Part shown: positions 1 to 9,359 of the stretch, piece by piece
Numbering within the stretch: the stretch's first letter is position 1
How the letters are laid out: every line of letters begins with the position of its first letter
From: Rhodospirillaceae bacterium
Lineage (GTDB): Bacteria; Pseudomonadota; Alphaproteobacteria; Rhodospirillales; Rhodospirillaceae
Reading direction: 5' to 3'
Assembly: GCA_009693785.1 (NCBI GenBank)
Contig: SHWP01000007.1
Span: forward strand, 1-64,000
Length of the DNA: 64,000 nt
Position numbers and translations under genes: made by a program
The notes under the pieces: generated by a model
Databases searched by the model: none
Told to the model about the DNA's origin: nothing
What the model saw: the letters and a program-made list of their open reading frames with translations, nothing else

Positions 1-75
1 GTGTTACCGTCGGCGACAATCGCCTCGATCCGAGTGCGAGTGCCGGCCTTCATTCGAAGCTTGCTTGCGTAGGCC

Positions 76-112
76 ATTCCCGAGACTCGCAAAACGGCGA
101 GTCCTTGGGAAT
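76..112. repeat. Strong imperfect hairpin beside truncated deacetylase gene
   Basis: Positions 76-90 (ATTCCCGAGACTCGC) and 97-112 (GCGAGTCCTTGGGAAT) form an inverted repeat of about 15 bp with one mismatch and one bulged base around a six-base loop. No T run follows on either strand, so it is not a standard intrinsic terminator. It lies inside the stretch 1-145, in which I see no gene, directly upstream of the point where homology to the deacetylase family begins. It could be a palindromic repeat element or a leftover of the rearrangement that cut the gene. Confidence 0.6.
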
Positions 113-145
113 CGATAATCCGACTCAAACGTTAGATTTGATCCA

Positions 146-682
146 CTAGCGCATATTCCCATGGAGCCGTTGGACCCGAAAGAAAACCCCGGCCCCAAGG
201 CGCTGACACTGGCGTTATCGGAGGCCGAAATCAAAGACCGCTTCGCCGCCATGCTCGACCCCTGGAGCGGCTATGTGGGCGTGAATAACCACATGGGCAG
301 CCGCTTCACCGCCGACACGCAGCACATGACAACGATCATGACTATGGTGAAGGCGCGCGGGCTGTTGTGGTTGGATTCCAAGACGGCAGGTAATAGCGTT
401 GGTCCGTCACTCGCACGCGCCATGGGCGTAGCGATGGTCGAGCGCGATGTGTTCATCGACAACGTGCAGAGCGAAGATGAAATTGATCAAGAACTGGCCC
501 GGGCGGAACAGGTGGCCTTGCAACGCGGTACAGCCATCGCCATTGGCCATCCGCACGATGTGACCCTTGAATCTTTGCGCATCTGGATGACCACCTTACC
601 CGCCAAGGGCATATCTCTGGCGCCGATTTCCGAAATCTACCGGCGTCAAGCCACCGCGACACAACAGCGCGCGGAACGGTAA
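146..682 (+). pseudogene. Truncated divergent polysaccharide deacetylase (YibQ-like)
   Basis: The readable protein matches the C-terminal two thirds of the divergent polysaccharide deacetylase family (YibQ, PF04748), envelope proteins with a NodB-like fold and poorly known substrate. From the first ATG at 161, recognisable elements are MEPLDP (1-6), NNHMGSRFT (42-50), DSKTA (72-76), ERDVFIDN (94-101) and AIGHPH (127-132). Family members normally have another 60 or more residues before HIPMEPLDP, carrying the IDD-type first strand. Here family similarity starts abruptly at LAHIPM (about 146) and the same frame is closed by TAA at 116-118. No ribosome site precedes the ATG at 161. I read it as a 5'-truncated pseudogene; a short functional protein is less likely. 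The window edge hides whatever lies further upstream. Confidence 0.65.
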
Positions 683-744
683 ATTTTCATATTGCTGCTA
701 TTCGCGAACACACTAGACTTAGAACTCCTCTGCGGAGTTTTCTA

Positions 745-1740
745 ATGATCACTTATGTGCGACTCTCATTGACCGTCTTGTTCCTCACCGCAACAGCACT
801 GACCACCATGGCCCAAGCTCAAACCAATCCCGCACCGGCTCAGCCGAAGTTAGAGCGCATCCGCATTGCCACCATTGGCGCGGTTGATGTGAATGAAATC
901 GAGGAATTGTACACCAAGTGGCTCGACCAAGACGTGCGCGAGCGCGGCACGGTCACGCCCGAAATGGCCGCTAGTTGGGGTGCACCCAAAAGCGCAGGCA
1001 GGCCCTATGTGGTGATGGGCTCGGGCGCGCACCCCGATGTATCCATTCGCGCCGTGGAGATCGACCCGGTGCCGGGCTATCGCGCGCTCACGACCTGGGG
1101 TTGGAACGCCATTGAGATCATCATCGGCGACATCGACAAGCTGCACGCCAAGTTGAAGAACTCGCCGTTCGAGTTCATCGGCCAACCGGCCTCGTTGGGC
1201 GCGCGTTACCCCACCATTCATGCCATGCAAGTGAAGGGGCCGTCGGAAGAAGTGCTGTATCTCACCACCGAAACCGGTGATCGCAAAAAATCGAACCTGC
1301 CGTTGCCCGGCGCACTTGTGGGCCGGCCGTTCATCATGGTAGTGGCGGGGCCCGATATTGAAACCATGCGAAGCTGGTATGCCGATACGTTTAGCATGCA
1401 GCGCCAACCGATAAATCCATCGCTCGCGGGCTTGTCGCGCAAGGCCCAAGGGGCGGCTGCCGATGTGGCCTACACGATTTCGCTGCTGTCGATGAAACAG
1501 CACGGCAACATGCTGCAACTGGATGGCTTTCCGGCCACCACCAAGGCGCGTCCGCATGCGCCGGGGCAATTACCGCCGGGTGTGGCCATGACCAGCTTCG
1601 AGGTGAGGAACCTCGATGCACTCAATCTCGATTACTTTTCAGAACCGCAAATGTTAGATGGCATCGACTACCGTGGCGCGCGCTCGGCCACGGTGGCGGG
1701 CACGGCAGGCGAGCTGATCGAGTTGATTGAGGTGAAGTAG
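745..1740 (+). CDS. Secreted two-domain VOC/glyoxalase-like protein
   Basis: A 331-residue protein with a clear Sec signal peptide (hydrophobic 7-21, likely cut after AQA at 25). Two similar halves follow: about 32-175 and 190-331, each opening with a beta strand plus a helix of the type seen in vicinal-oxygen-chelate domains (RIRIATIGAVDVNEIEELY; GRPFIMVVAGPDIETMRSWY). This suggests an exported VOC fold protein such as a dioxygenase- or glyoxalase-like enzyme. I cannot assign metal ligands or a substrate with confidence. It is a single gene, unlinked to its neighbours, with 62 bases separating it from the deacetylase fragment and no obvious co-transcribed partner. The domain call is inference from pattern; the export signal is seen directly. 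Confidence 0.7.
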   Translation: MITYVRLSLTVLFLTATALTTMAQAQTNPAPAQPKLERIRIATIGAVDVNEIEELYTKWLDQDVRERGTVTPEMAASWGAPKSAGRPYVVMGSGAHPDVSIRAVEIDPVPGYRALTTWGWNAIEIIIGDIDKLHAKLKNSPFEFIGQPASLGARYPTIHAMQVKGPSEEVLYLTTETGDRKKSNLPLPGALVGRPFIMVVAGPDIETMRSWYADTFSMQRQPINPSLAGLSRKAQGAAADVAYTISLLSMKQHGNMLQLDGFPATTKARPHAPGQLPPGVAMTSFEVRNLDALNLDYFSEPQMLDGIDYRGARSATVAGTAGELIELIEVK

Positions 1741-1751
1741 GGCGTGGAAAG

Positions 1752-2036
1752 TCAGAACCGCGTGCGTGCAGCGGCGAAGGCTTTGCTGAGGTCTTTCCAG
1801 GCCTGATCGGCCCCGATCTTGATATCGCCCCAAGCCTCGTCGCTGGCGCGTTTCATCGCGGCAAAGCGCGCTTTGGCCACTTGTTGTTGTGCTTTCAGCA
1901 CGGCCACTTCAAGATCGAGTTTCACCTTGGCGTCGGCTTTGGCCTTGGCGGCCTTGGCGGCAAACAGTTTGACCTCGGCCCCGAGCTTATCGAGGTTCGT
2001 CTTGAGCTTGGCTTGGTATTCTTCCCGGACCGACAT
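1752..2036 (-). CDS. Small Ala/Lys-rich coiled-coil protein
   Basis: A 94-residue protein beginning MSVREEYQAKLKTNLDKLG. Nearly the whole length is one amphipathic alpha helix rich in Ala and Lys (residues 10-70), followed by a WGDIKIGADQAWKDLSKAF segment near the C-terminus. There is no signal peptide or catalytic motif. Comparable small helical proteins occur in many Proteobacteria and are sometimes described as stress-related, but I do not assign a function. A good purine-rich ribosome site (GGAGATCTCC) lies directly before the ATG, and an FNR/FixK-like palindrome sits about 70 bases upstream, suggesting low-oxygen control. It is convergent with the VOC gene; trpE upstream is on the same strand, 102 bases away. 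Confidence 0.75.
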   Translation of the reverse strand: MSVREEYQAKLKTNLDKLGAEVKLFAAKAAKAKADAKVKLDLEVAVLKAQQQVAKARFAAMKRASDEAWGDIKIGADQAWKDLSKAFAAARTRF

Positions 2037-2102
2037 GGAGATCTCCTCATGATTAAGTCACAGCGTAGTATGGCAATGTCATCCCACCGTCGCAACTAAT
2101 CC

Positions 2103-2116
2103 TTGATCCAGGTCAA
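2103..2116 (-). promoter_or_regulatory. FNR/FixK-like box upstream of coiled-coil gene
   Basis: The sequence TTGATCCAGGTCAA differs at one position from the FNR/FixK/ANR consensus TTGAT-N4-ATCAA. It lies between trpE and the coiled-coil gene, centred about 73 bases before that gene's ATG, with room for a promoter in between. No convincing -10 hexamer is visible at the ideal spacing, so activation is inferred from the box alone. Confidence 0.5.
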
Positions 2117-2138
2117 ACGGGCGTGTGCTGCGACGTGT

Positions 2139-3644
2139 TCAGCGATTCCCGCCCGCGAAAAACTTCACGGCCGCTTCGGCGGCGCGCACAATCGCCAAAG
2201 CCTTGTTGTTGCTTTCCTGAAATTCCGCCTCGGGGTCGCTATCGGCCACCACACCGCCACCGGCTTGGATGATCACCTCGCCATCTTTCACACACGCGGT
2301 GCGCAGCGCGATGCAGGTGTCCATCTCGCCGTTGGCGGATAAATACCCAATCGCCCCGCCGTAGAAGCTGCGCCGTTCGGTTTCCAACTCGTCGATGATT
2401 TCCATGGCGCGCACTTTGGGCGCACCCGAGACTGTGCCCGCCGGAAAGCCCGCCATCAGCGCATCCATGGCGTCGTATTTGGGGTCGATATCGCCCTCGA
2501 CATTGGAGACAATGTGCATCACGTGGCTGTAGTACTCGATCATCATTTGCTCGGTGACGCGCACGCTGCCCACCTTGCATACGCGGCCCACGTCGTTGCG
2601 GCCCAGATCGAGTAGCATGAGGTGCTCGGCGAGTTCTTTGGGATCTTCCAGCAGTTCCTTGGCAAGCGCTTCGTCTTGTTGCTTTGTTTTGCCGCGCGGC
2701 CGCGTCCCGGCGATGGGGCGGATGGTTACCTTGCCATCGCGCAGGCGTACCAAAATTTCGGGGCTAGAGCCCACGAGCGAAAAGCCATCGAGATTGAGAT
2801 GGAACAAAAACGGCGAGGGATTCAGGCGGCGCAGCGAGCGGTACAAGGCGAAGGAGGGCAGGGTGAAGGGAAGCCGGAAACGTTGGCTTGGAACCACTTG
2901 GAAAATATCACCGGCGAAAATGTACTCTTTGGCCTTCTCGACCATCTTGTGATAGCCCGCTTGGCCGATGTTCGAGACTGCGTCATCGAAACGCACGGCG
3001 CTGTCGGGAATATGGTGCGGCACCGTGCGTTCGAGCACCTTGACGGTATCTAGAATGCGTTTGCGCGCATCGCCATAGGCTGCACCCGCGGCGACGCCAG
3101 GTTTGGGGTACACCGGCGTGACCACCGTCATGAGGTCTTTGACGTTGTCGAAGATCACGGTGATGGTCGGGCGCATGAACATGCCTTCCGGGATCCCGAT
3201 GGTATCAGGGTTCTTGTCGGGGATGTTCTCGACCAATCGAATGGTGTCGTAACCCATATAGCCGTGCAGGCCCGCCGACATTGGCGGCAAGTTGTCGGGC
3301 AGCTTAATGCGAGTTTCGGCCACTAGCGCTCGCCAGGAATCGAGCGTGGCTTTGGGCTCGCGTGTGAATATAAGCGGGCGCTGGCTGGGTGTGCGGCAAA
3401 TCTCGGCGGTTTGGCCGTTGCAGCGCCACACCAGATCGGGCGCATGAGCGATGAACGAGTAACGGCCGCGCACCGCGCCGCCTTGAACAGATTCCAACAA
3501 CGCCGTGAAGGGTTGGTCTTGCCCCAGTTTCAGCATCACTGAAACGGGTGTGTCCAAATCGGCAGGCAGTTCGGTCCAGACGACTTGCGCGTGGCCCGCG
3601 TTATAGTTCGCCGTGAAGGTCGGTTCGGCTGGGGATAAATCCAT
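2139..3644 (-). CDS. trpE: Anthranilate synthase component I
   Basis: TrpE converts chorismate to anthranilate, using ammonia from the TrpG glutaminase, as the first step of tryptophan synthesis. The 501-residue length is normal. Visible motifs are LLES (49-52), the feedback tryptophan-binding signature; IAGTRPRG (311-318); GRNDVGR (348-354); PAGTVSGAPK (401-410); and AGGGVVADSDP (461-471) of the chorismate-binding domain. The gene follows ppiD on the same strand with a 60-base gap, an order common in Alphaproteobacteria, so the two are probably one transcript. In many relatives trpG, trpD and trpC follow trpE; here the next gene is an unrelated coiled-coil protein, so those partners must be elsewhere. 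LLES suggests the enzyme is inhibited by tryptophan. No leader-peptide attenuator was found in the 60-base gap. Confidence 0.97.
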   Translation of the reverse strand: MDLSPAEPTFTANYNAGHAQVVWTELPADLDTPVSVMLKLGQDQPFTALLESVQGGAVRGRYSFIAHAPDLVWRCNGQTAEICRTPSQRPLIFTREPKATLDSWRALVAETRIKLPDNLPPMSAGLHGYMGYDTIRLVENIPDKNPDTIGIPEGMFMRPTITVIFDNVKDLMTVVTPVYPKPGVAAGAAYGDARKRILDTVKVLERTVPHHIPDSAVRFDDAVSNIGQAGYHKMVEKAKEYIFAGDIFQVVPSQRFRLPFTLPSFALYRSLRRLNPSPFLFHLNLDGFSLVGSSPEILVRLRDGKVTIRPIAGTRPRGKTKQQDEALAKELLEDPKELAEHLMLLDLGRNDVGRVCKVGSVRVTEQMMIEYYSHVMHIVSNVEGDIDPKYDAMDALMAGFPAGTVSGAPKVRAMEIIDELETERRSFYGGAIGYLSANGEMDTCIALRTACVKDGEVIIQAGGGVVADSDPEAEFQESNNKALAIVRAAEAAVKFFAGGNR

Positions 3645-3704
3645 CGGCGAATAATCGCGTGGGCTTAATGCAACGGCGTTTGGACCGCCGCCGCGAGTGT
3701 CAGC

Positions 3705-5636
3705 CTACTGTGCGACGCCTCCACCAAGATCGGCGATCACTTGGCTATTTATTGTCGCCGGGTAACGAACCGCGATGGCCGTCGAGAATTGTTGCAGCAA
3801 ATCTTGGCCGATGGCATTGCGCGTGGAGAGTTGAATATCCGTGAAGGTTTGCGCCAAATCGCCTTCGGCCTTGGCCGGGATGATTTCTTTCAACCGTGCC
3901 ACCAAGTAACCGCCCAACACCGGCGAGATGACTTTATCGTCGGCCTTGGCACTAAATAACCTATTCAGCATGTCAGGCCCTACGCGCTTGGCGTCGACCA
4001 CGTAATCCTTGCTCAGGCTTTCGCCAAAGCGCGTAATCGGCCCAAGCTTGGCATAGGATAGGCGCTTATCTTTGTCGGCAATCGAAGTCATGGTCACGCT
4101 GGGCGAGACATCAGCCGAGATTTTTTCAGCCACGATCTTGGCTGCAGCCAAGCGCTGTTCTTTCTCCCACATCTTCACGACATCGCTGCGAACGGCTTCG
4201 AGTGGTTTAGGGGCTGGCGACGTGACCGACTCAACCCGCAAGATGTAATAACCGCCCTGGAATTCTATCAGCGTGCTTTCGGTACCCACAGGCGTTGAAA
4301 ACGCGGTGGCGTAGATCTTATCGGGGGCAACCAAACTCAAGACCGGTTCGACAATCATGACTCCAGATGAGTTGTTGCCCTGGCGGTCGATGCTATTAAA
4401 AATGATATAGCGCCCGCCAATCGCCTTGGCGATTTCATCAAAGGGCGTGCCTGCCGCCACTTCATCTTCCAGCCTCACAGACGCCTCGAATAGCGCGTCG
4501 GTACCTTTGTCATTGGCCAGAGTCTGACGGACCTTATCTTTCACATCCTCATAGGGAGTGACTTGCTCGGGCGTGATGGAACTGACTTGCAGCAGGTGCC
4601 AGCCGAGGTCGGTTTGCAGGGGCTGGCTGATCTCATTGACAGCGATCTTCACTGCATCGCCAAAGGGCTTGATGATGGGGTCGGCAAGAGTGCGCTCGCC
4701 CAGATCAATCGGCGGGCCAATCTTGGCTTTGGCGGCGATTTTGGACAAATCATCGCCTGGGGCCATAAATACGCGGGCTGCCTCGGCTTGTTCTTTTGTC
4801 TCGAACACCAACTGCGAGAGTTTGCGTGTTTCAGGCGTGCGATAACGCTCGGCGTTTTCGTCGTAAAACGCCCGGACAGCGGATTCATCGATGCTGTTGA
4901 TCGGCACTAAGTCGTTTGTGGTGATCGCGACGCCTTTAATGGTGCGGTATTCTGGCGCGGTGAAGGCCGTGATATTCTCATCGTAGGTCTTTTTGACCTG
5001 CTTTTCGGTGGGCGCCTCGGGGGCAGCCATCGCATCGGCAGCAACCAACAGCGTGTCGGCGACACGCGTTTCCGAACGGTAACTAAACAGAATCTCGGCC
5101 ATGCTTTGTGGAACCCCGGCGCTGACTCCAATGGGGTTGAGCAGGGTTTGCTGGCGCAGATCGTCCTCGACCAATTTCGTGAAACCGGTCTCTGTGAGTT
5201 GGTTTTGGATCAGCACTTCCGAAAACTTAAGCGGATTGAAAGTGCCGGTTTCGTCCTTAAAGGCCGACCGCGCCGTGATATTGTCGCGCACACGCTCAGG
5301 CGTCACATCAATGCCAAGCTCGAAGGCCGCCATGTTGGTGATGGCGGTGCGGCGTAGCTCTTCAACGGTATTGTTCAACACCATTTGCTTCAGCGCCGGG
5401 TCGGCTATGGCTTCAGCGCCCAAGTTCTCGCGCATACGCTCGAGTTGGGCTTGGAAACGACGCTGCAAATCCGTGGCCCTCACTTCAAAACGCCCGCCTT
5501 GAATGGCAATGTTAGGGTCGATGCCCGGCGTGATGACGTCGCCAATGCCCCAAATGCCGAAGCTAACAACCATCAGCCCCATGAAGGCCTTGAACACGAT
5601 GCTGTCTTGAATGACTTCTTTAAACCATTGGATCAT
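3705..5636 (-). CDS. ppiD: PpiD-type membrane-anchored peptidylprolyl isomerase/chaperone
   Basis: A periplasmic folding factor anchored in the inner membrane that assists newly exported proteins. The protein is 643 residues from the chosen start MIQWFKEVIQDS. One membrane segment lies near residues 10-32 (FKAFMGLMVVSFGIWGI), followed by a long SurA/PpiD-type helical region and a parvulin-like domain around 255-370, including LSQLVFETKEQAEAA and DLGWHLLQVSSI. A second, degenerate prolyl-isomerase-like part follows. The frame stays open to 5678, giving 14 extra residues, but the start at 5636 places the cytoplasmic tail just before the membrane helix, as in relatives. In E. coli PpiD the parvulin domain is largely inactive, so chaperone function is likelier than catalysis. 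It is transcribed divergently from tpiA. Confidence 0.9.
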   Translation of the reverse strand: MIQWFKEVIQDSIVFKAFMGLMVVSFGIWGIGDVITPGIDPNIAIQGGRFEVRATDLQRRFQAQLERMRENLGAEAIADPALKQMVLNNTVEELRRTAITNMAAFELGIDVTPERVRDNITARSAFKDETGTFNPLKFSEVLIQNQLTETGFTKLVEDDLRQQTLLNPIGVSAGVPQSMAEILFSYRSETRVADTLLVAADAMAAPEAPTEKQVKKTYDENITAFTAPEYRTIKGVAITTNDLVPINSIDESAVRAFYDENAERYRTPETRKLSQLVFETKEQAEAARVFMAPGDDLSKIAAKAKIGPPIDLGERTLADPIIKPFGDAVKIAVNEISQPLQTDLGWHLLQVSSITPEQVTPYEDVKDKVRQTLANDKGTDALFEASVRLEDEVAAGTPFDEIAKAIGGRYIIFNSIDRQGNNSSGVMIVEPVLSLVAPDKIYATAFSTPVGTESTLIEFQGGYYILRVESVTSPAPKPLEAVRSDVVKMWEKEQRLAAAKIVAEKISADVSPSVTMTSIADKDKRLSYAKLGPITRFGESLSKDYVVDAKRVGPDMLNRLFSAKADDKVISPVLGGYLVARLKEIIPAKAEGDLAQTFTDIQLSTRNAIGQDLLQQFSTAIAVRYPATINSQVIADLGGGVAQ

Positions 5637-5870
5637 GGCGCTTCGCTTGGTTGTTAGGGTTATGGCCGCACCGCTCAACGGTGCTCAGGGCTTCCGTAAA
5701 GGCGCGGCATCATAGGTGCCGACCCGCAACCCCGCAAGCATCGTAACGACCTGAGAATCAACGCTTTATTGCGAGATACGGGCAATAGCAACGGCTCAAT
5801 CCGCATTGGAGGCGCTGCGAACGTATGATAGGTGCAACGCACAGATTTGATTCACGCGAGGAGAGCATCG

Positions 5871-6629
5871 ATGGCTGCCATGCCTTTTATTGCTGGCAAT
5901 TGGAAGATGAACGGCACGCTCAGCTCAGCCAAAGCCTTAGCCGCCGACCTGGCCGCAAGGGCCCGCGCCAGTACGCTCAAACTGCCGCGCATCGCACTTT
6001 GCCCGCCCGCGCCTTTGCTAGCTGAAGTGACCACAGCGATTGCGGGCAGTCCGATCACGCTTGGCGCTCAAGACTGCCATGCAAAGGAAAAAGGTGCCCA
6101 TACGGGCGATGTCAGTGCGTGGCTGTTGGCCAACATGGGTTGCAAGTTCGTGATCGTTGGCCATTCCGAACGCCGGGCCGATCACGGCGAAACCGATTCT
6201 GTCGTGAAAGCCAAGGCCGAGGCGGCACTCGCCGCGGGCCTTACGCCCATCATTTGTGTGGGTGAGACAGAAGCCGAGCGTAACGCAGGCAAAGCCGCTG
6301 ATGTTGTGCGCGCCCAAGTCGCTGGCTCATTACCCGGGCAAGCCACGGCCGCCAATGTGGTGATCGCTTATGAGCCGGTTTGGGCCATCGGCACGGGTCG
6401 CACGCCGACACCGGATGACGTGAAAGCCATGCACGCTGTAGTCCGGCAAACCTATGCCCAAGGGCGGGCTGATAGCGCTGATTTGGCCATTCTGTATGGC
6501 GGCTCGGTCAAAGGGTCCAACGCCGCCACACTTTTGGCCGTACAGGGGGTCGATGGGGCCCTGGTGGGTGGAGCCAGCCTTGATGCGGTTGATTTCTGGA
6601 AGATCATCGAAGCCGCACCCAAGCGCTAA
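5871..6629 (+). CDS. tpiA: Triosephosphate isomerase
   Basis: Interconverts dihydroxyacetone phosphate and glyceraldehyde 3-phosphate in the cytoplasm. The 252-residue TIM barrel shows GNWKMNG with the catalytic lysine (K12), IVGHSERR with the electrophilic histidine, the catalytic glutamate in AYEPVWAIGTG, and the phosphate loop YGGSVKG. The frame is open from 5832, but the ATG at 5871 has a strong ribosome site (GAGGAGAG) and gives the usual N-terminus; the extra 13 residues are probably untranslated. secG and pyrG follow on the same strand, the common alphaproteobacterial order. A 29-base inverted repeat lies between tpiA and secG, so they may not be simply co-transcribed. Confidence 0.97.
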   Translation: MAAMPFIAGNWKMNGTLSSAKALAADLAARARASTLKLPRIALCPPAPLLAEVTTAIAGSPITLGAQDCHAKEKGAHTGDVSAWLLANMGCKFVIVGHSERRADHGETDSVVKAKAEAALAAGLTPIICVGETEAERNAGKAADVVRAQVAGSLPGQATAANVVIAYEPVWAIGTGRTPTPDDVKAMHAVVRQTYAQGRADSADLAILYGGSVKGSNAATLLAVQGVDGALVGGASLDAVDFWKIIEAAPKR

Positions 6630-6691
6630 TGAGCCCCATTCTGAGCTTGAATCATGGCCTGCGGGCCTTGCAAAACCAAAGCTTTTCCCTA

Positions 6692-6720
6692 GCTATTTAT
6701 GTGGTGGAAGGCTAAATAGC
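6692..6720. repeat. 8-bp perfect inverted repeat between tpiA and secG
   Basis: GCTATTTA at 6692-6699 pairs exactly with TAAATAGC at 6713-6720 across a 13-base spacer (29 bases in all). No T run follows, so a terminator is unlikely. It lies about 57 bases before the secG ATG and could be an operator or an RNA stem in the secG leader. Confidence 0.45.
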
Positions 6721-6776
6721 CGCCGCTTCGAGCCCGCGCTGCCTGGGCCCGGAACCAAGTTTCAAGGCCACGACCC

Positions 6777-7172
6777 ATGACGCAAGCCATTCTCATCGTC
6801 CATCTGCTAATCGCCATTGTGATGATTCTGCTTATTCTTTTGCAAAAGAGCGAAGGGGCGGCGGGCGGTGGCTTTTCGGCCACGGCAGGCGTCAGCAACA
6901 TGATGCAGCCCAGGTCGCGGCCCAATCCCTTAAGCCGTGCCACCACGTTCCTTGGCATTTGTTTCTTCGCCACGTCCCTCAGCTTGGCGTTGATGGCCAA
7001 GCCACGTGAGGCGACCTCGATGTTCGGGCCCAAGGTCGAGGGCTCATCTGTGCCGAAGGTGAATGAAGGCCCGGTTCCAACGGAAACCGCACCAGCGGCT
7101 GATGCCGCCACGCCAACAGAACCAAAGGCCGAATCGTCCGGCCCTGCAGTTCCTAGCGTTCCGAATAACTGA
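6777..7172 (+). CDS. secG: Preprotein translocase subunit SecG
   Basis: SecG is the small accessory membrane subunit of the SecYEG channel. The protein has two hydrophobic segments, about residues 3-22 (ILIVHLLIAIVMILLILLQ) and 57-74, joined by the glycine-rich loop KSEGAAGGGFSATAG typical of the family. The C-terminal 50 residues are a Pro/Ala-rich tail, longer than in E. coli but usual for Alphaproteobacteria (131 residues in total). Placement between tpiA and pyrG matches conserved gene order. The ATG is the first in frame; no strong Shine-Dalgarno is visible. Confidence 0.95.
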   Translation: MTQAILIVHLLIAIVMILLILLQKSEGAAGGGFSATAGVSNMMQPRSRPNPLSRATTFLGICFFATSLSLALMAKPREATSMFGPKVEGSSVPKVNEGPVPTETAPAADAATPTEPKAESSGPAVPSVPNN

Positions 7173-7272
7173 TTTTTTCCACTCGAGCGTAGCGCATTGG
7201 AGCTTTGTTTTACGGGCTTTGATGCGTGTGTGATTCCCGCGCTTGCTCAAGCCGCGCTTTGATGTACTTTGA

Positions 7273-8907
<1,635 letters not shown>

Positions 8908-8915
8908 CCCTCTAG

Positions 8916-9023
8916 ATCTTGCAGAGAATCTCATGGTCGATCACAATCTCGGGGAACTGGAGAATTATTTTTCGCTTCGAGAATGGTCACGCCCGAGATG
9001 TCGACTTGTTGGACTATCACTAG
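8916..9023 (+). pseudogene. higB toxin remnant (C-terminal 35 codons)
   Basis: Reading the frame that ends in TAG at 9021-9023 gives SWSITISGNWRIIFRFE followed by NGHARDVDLLDYH and stop. This is the C-terminal third of HigB-type RelE-fold ribosome-dependent mRNA interferases, which typically end in SI-SGNWRIxFRxE...DVxxVDYH. The frame is closed upstream by TAG at 8913-8915, just past the pyrG stop at 8907, so roughly 60 N-terminal codons and any promoter are gone. It sits 12 bases before higA, exactly where the toxin belongs in a higBA operon. The fragment is too short to be a toxin. The identification rests on the conserved tail only. Confidence 0.85.
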
Positions 9024-9035
9024 GAGACTTCAATC

Positions 9036-9326
9036 ATGCCCATGAAAAACCCTCCGCGTCCTGGTCTCTCGGTGCGTTATGATTGCCTTGAGCCCTTGGG
9101 GCTTACTGTCACAGATGCAGCGCGCAAACTCGGCGTCAGCCGCAAACAACTCTCTGATATCGTGAACAGCAGGGCCGGGATATCGCCCGAAATGGCCATC
9201 CGGCTTGATAAGGCGTTTGGCGGTGGAGCGGAAACTTGGTCGCGGCTGCAGGCGAGTTACGATTTAGCCCAGGCCATGAAGAGGGCGGGGAAAATTAAAG
9301 TCGAACGCCTCAAACATGCAGCGTAG
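9036..9326 (+). CDS. higA: HigA-family antitoxin, orphaned
   Basis: A 96-residue XRE-type DNA-binding antitoxin. The helix-turn-helix spans about residues 24-60 ([20 protein letters not shown]), followed by the family's [19 protein letters not shown] segment. HigA neutralises HigB and represses its own operon through a palindrome upstream of higB. The start ATG has a good ribosome site (TAGGAGA) overlapping the higB stop codon, which is the usual translational coupling. The toxin upstream survives only as a stump, so this antitoxin has no local partner and may be decaying or may act in trans on another HigB. It is likely accessory DNA between pyrG and kdsA. Confidence 0.9.
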   Translation: MPMKNPPRPGLSVRYDCLEPLGLTVTDAARKLGVSRKQLSDIVNSRAGISPEMAIRLDKAFGGGAETWSRLQASYDLAQAMKRAGKIKVERLKHAA

Positions 9327-9359
9327 CGCGTTGCACAAGCCACCCCTATATTCCCCCGC

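Noticed and set aside
4-252. Minus-strand open frame at the left edge
   Set aside because: Its translation has no domain, it overlaps the deacetylase remnant, and it crosses the hairpin. It is not supported as a gene.
850-1569. Long minus-strand open frame opposite the VOC-like gene
   Set aside because: It is His/Arg-rich with no recognisable domain and lies wholly opposite a gene with a clear signal peptide. It is a shadow frame.
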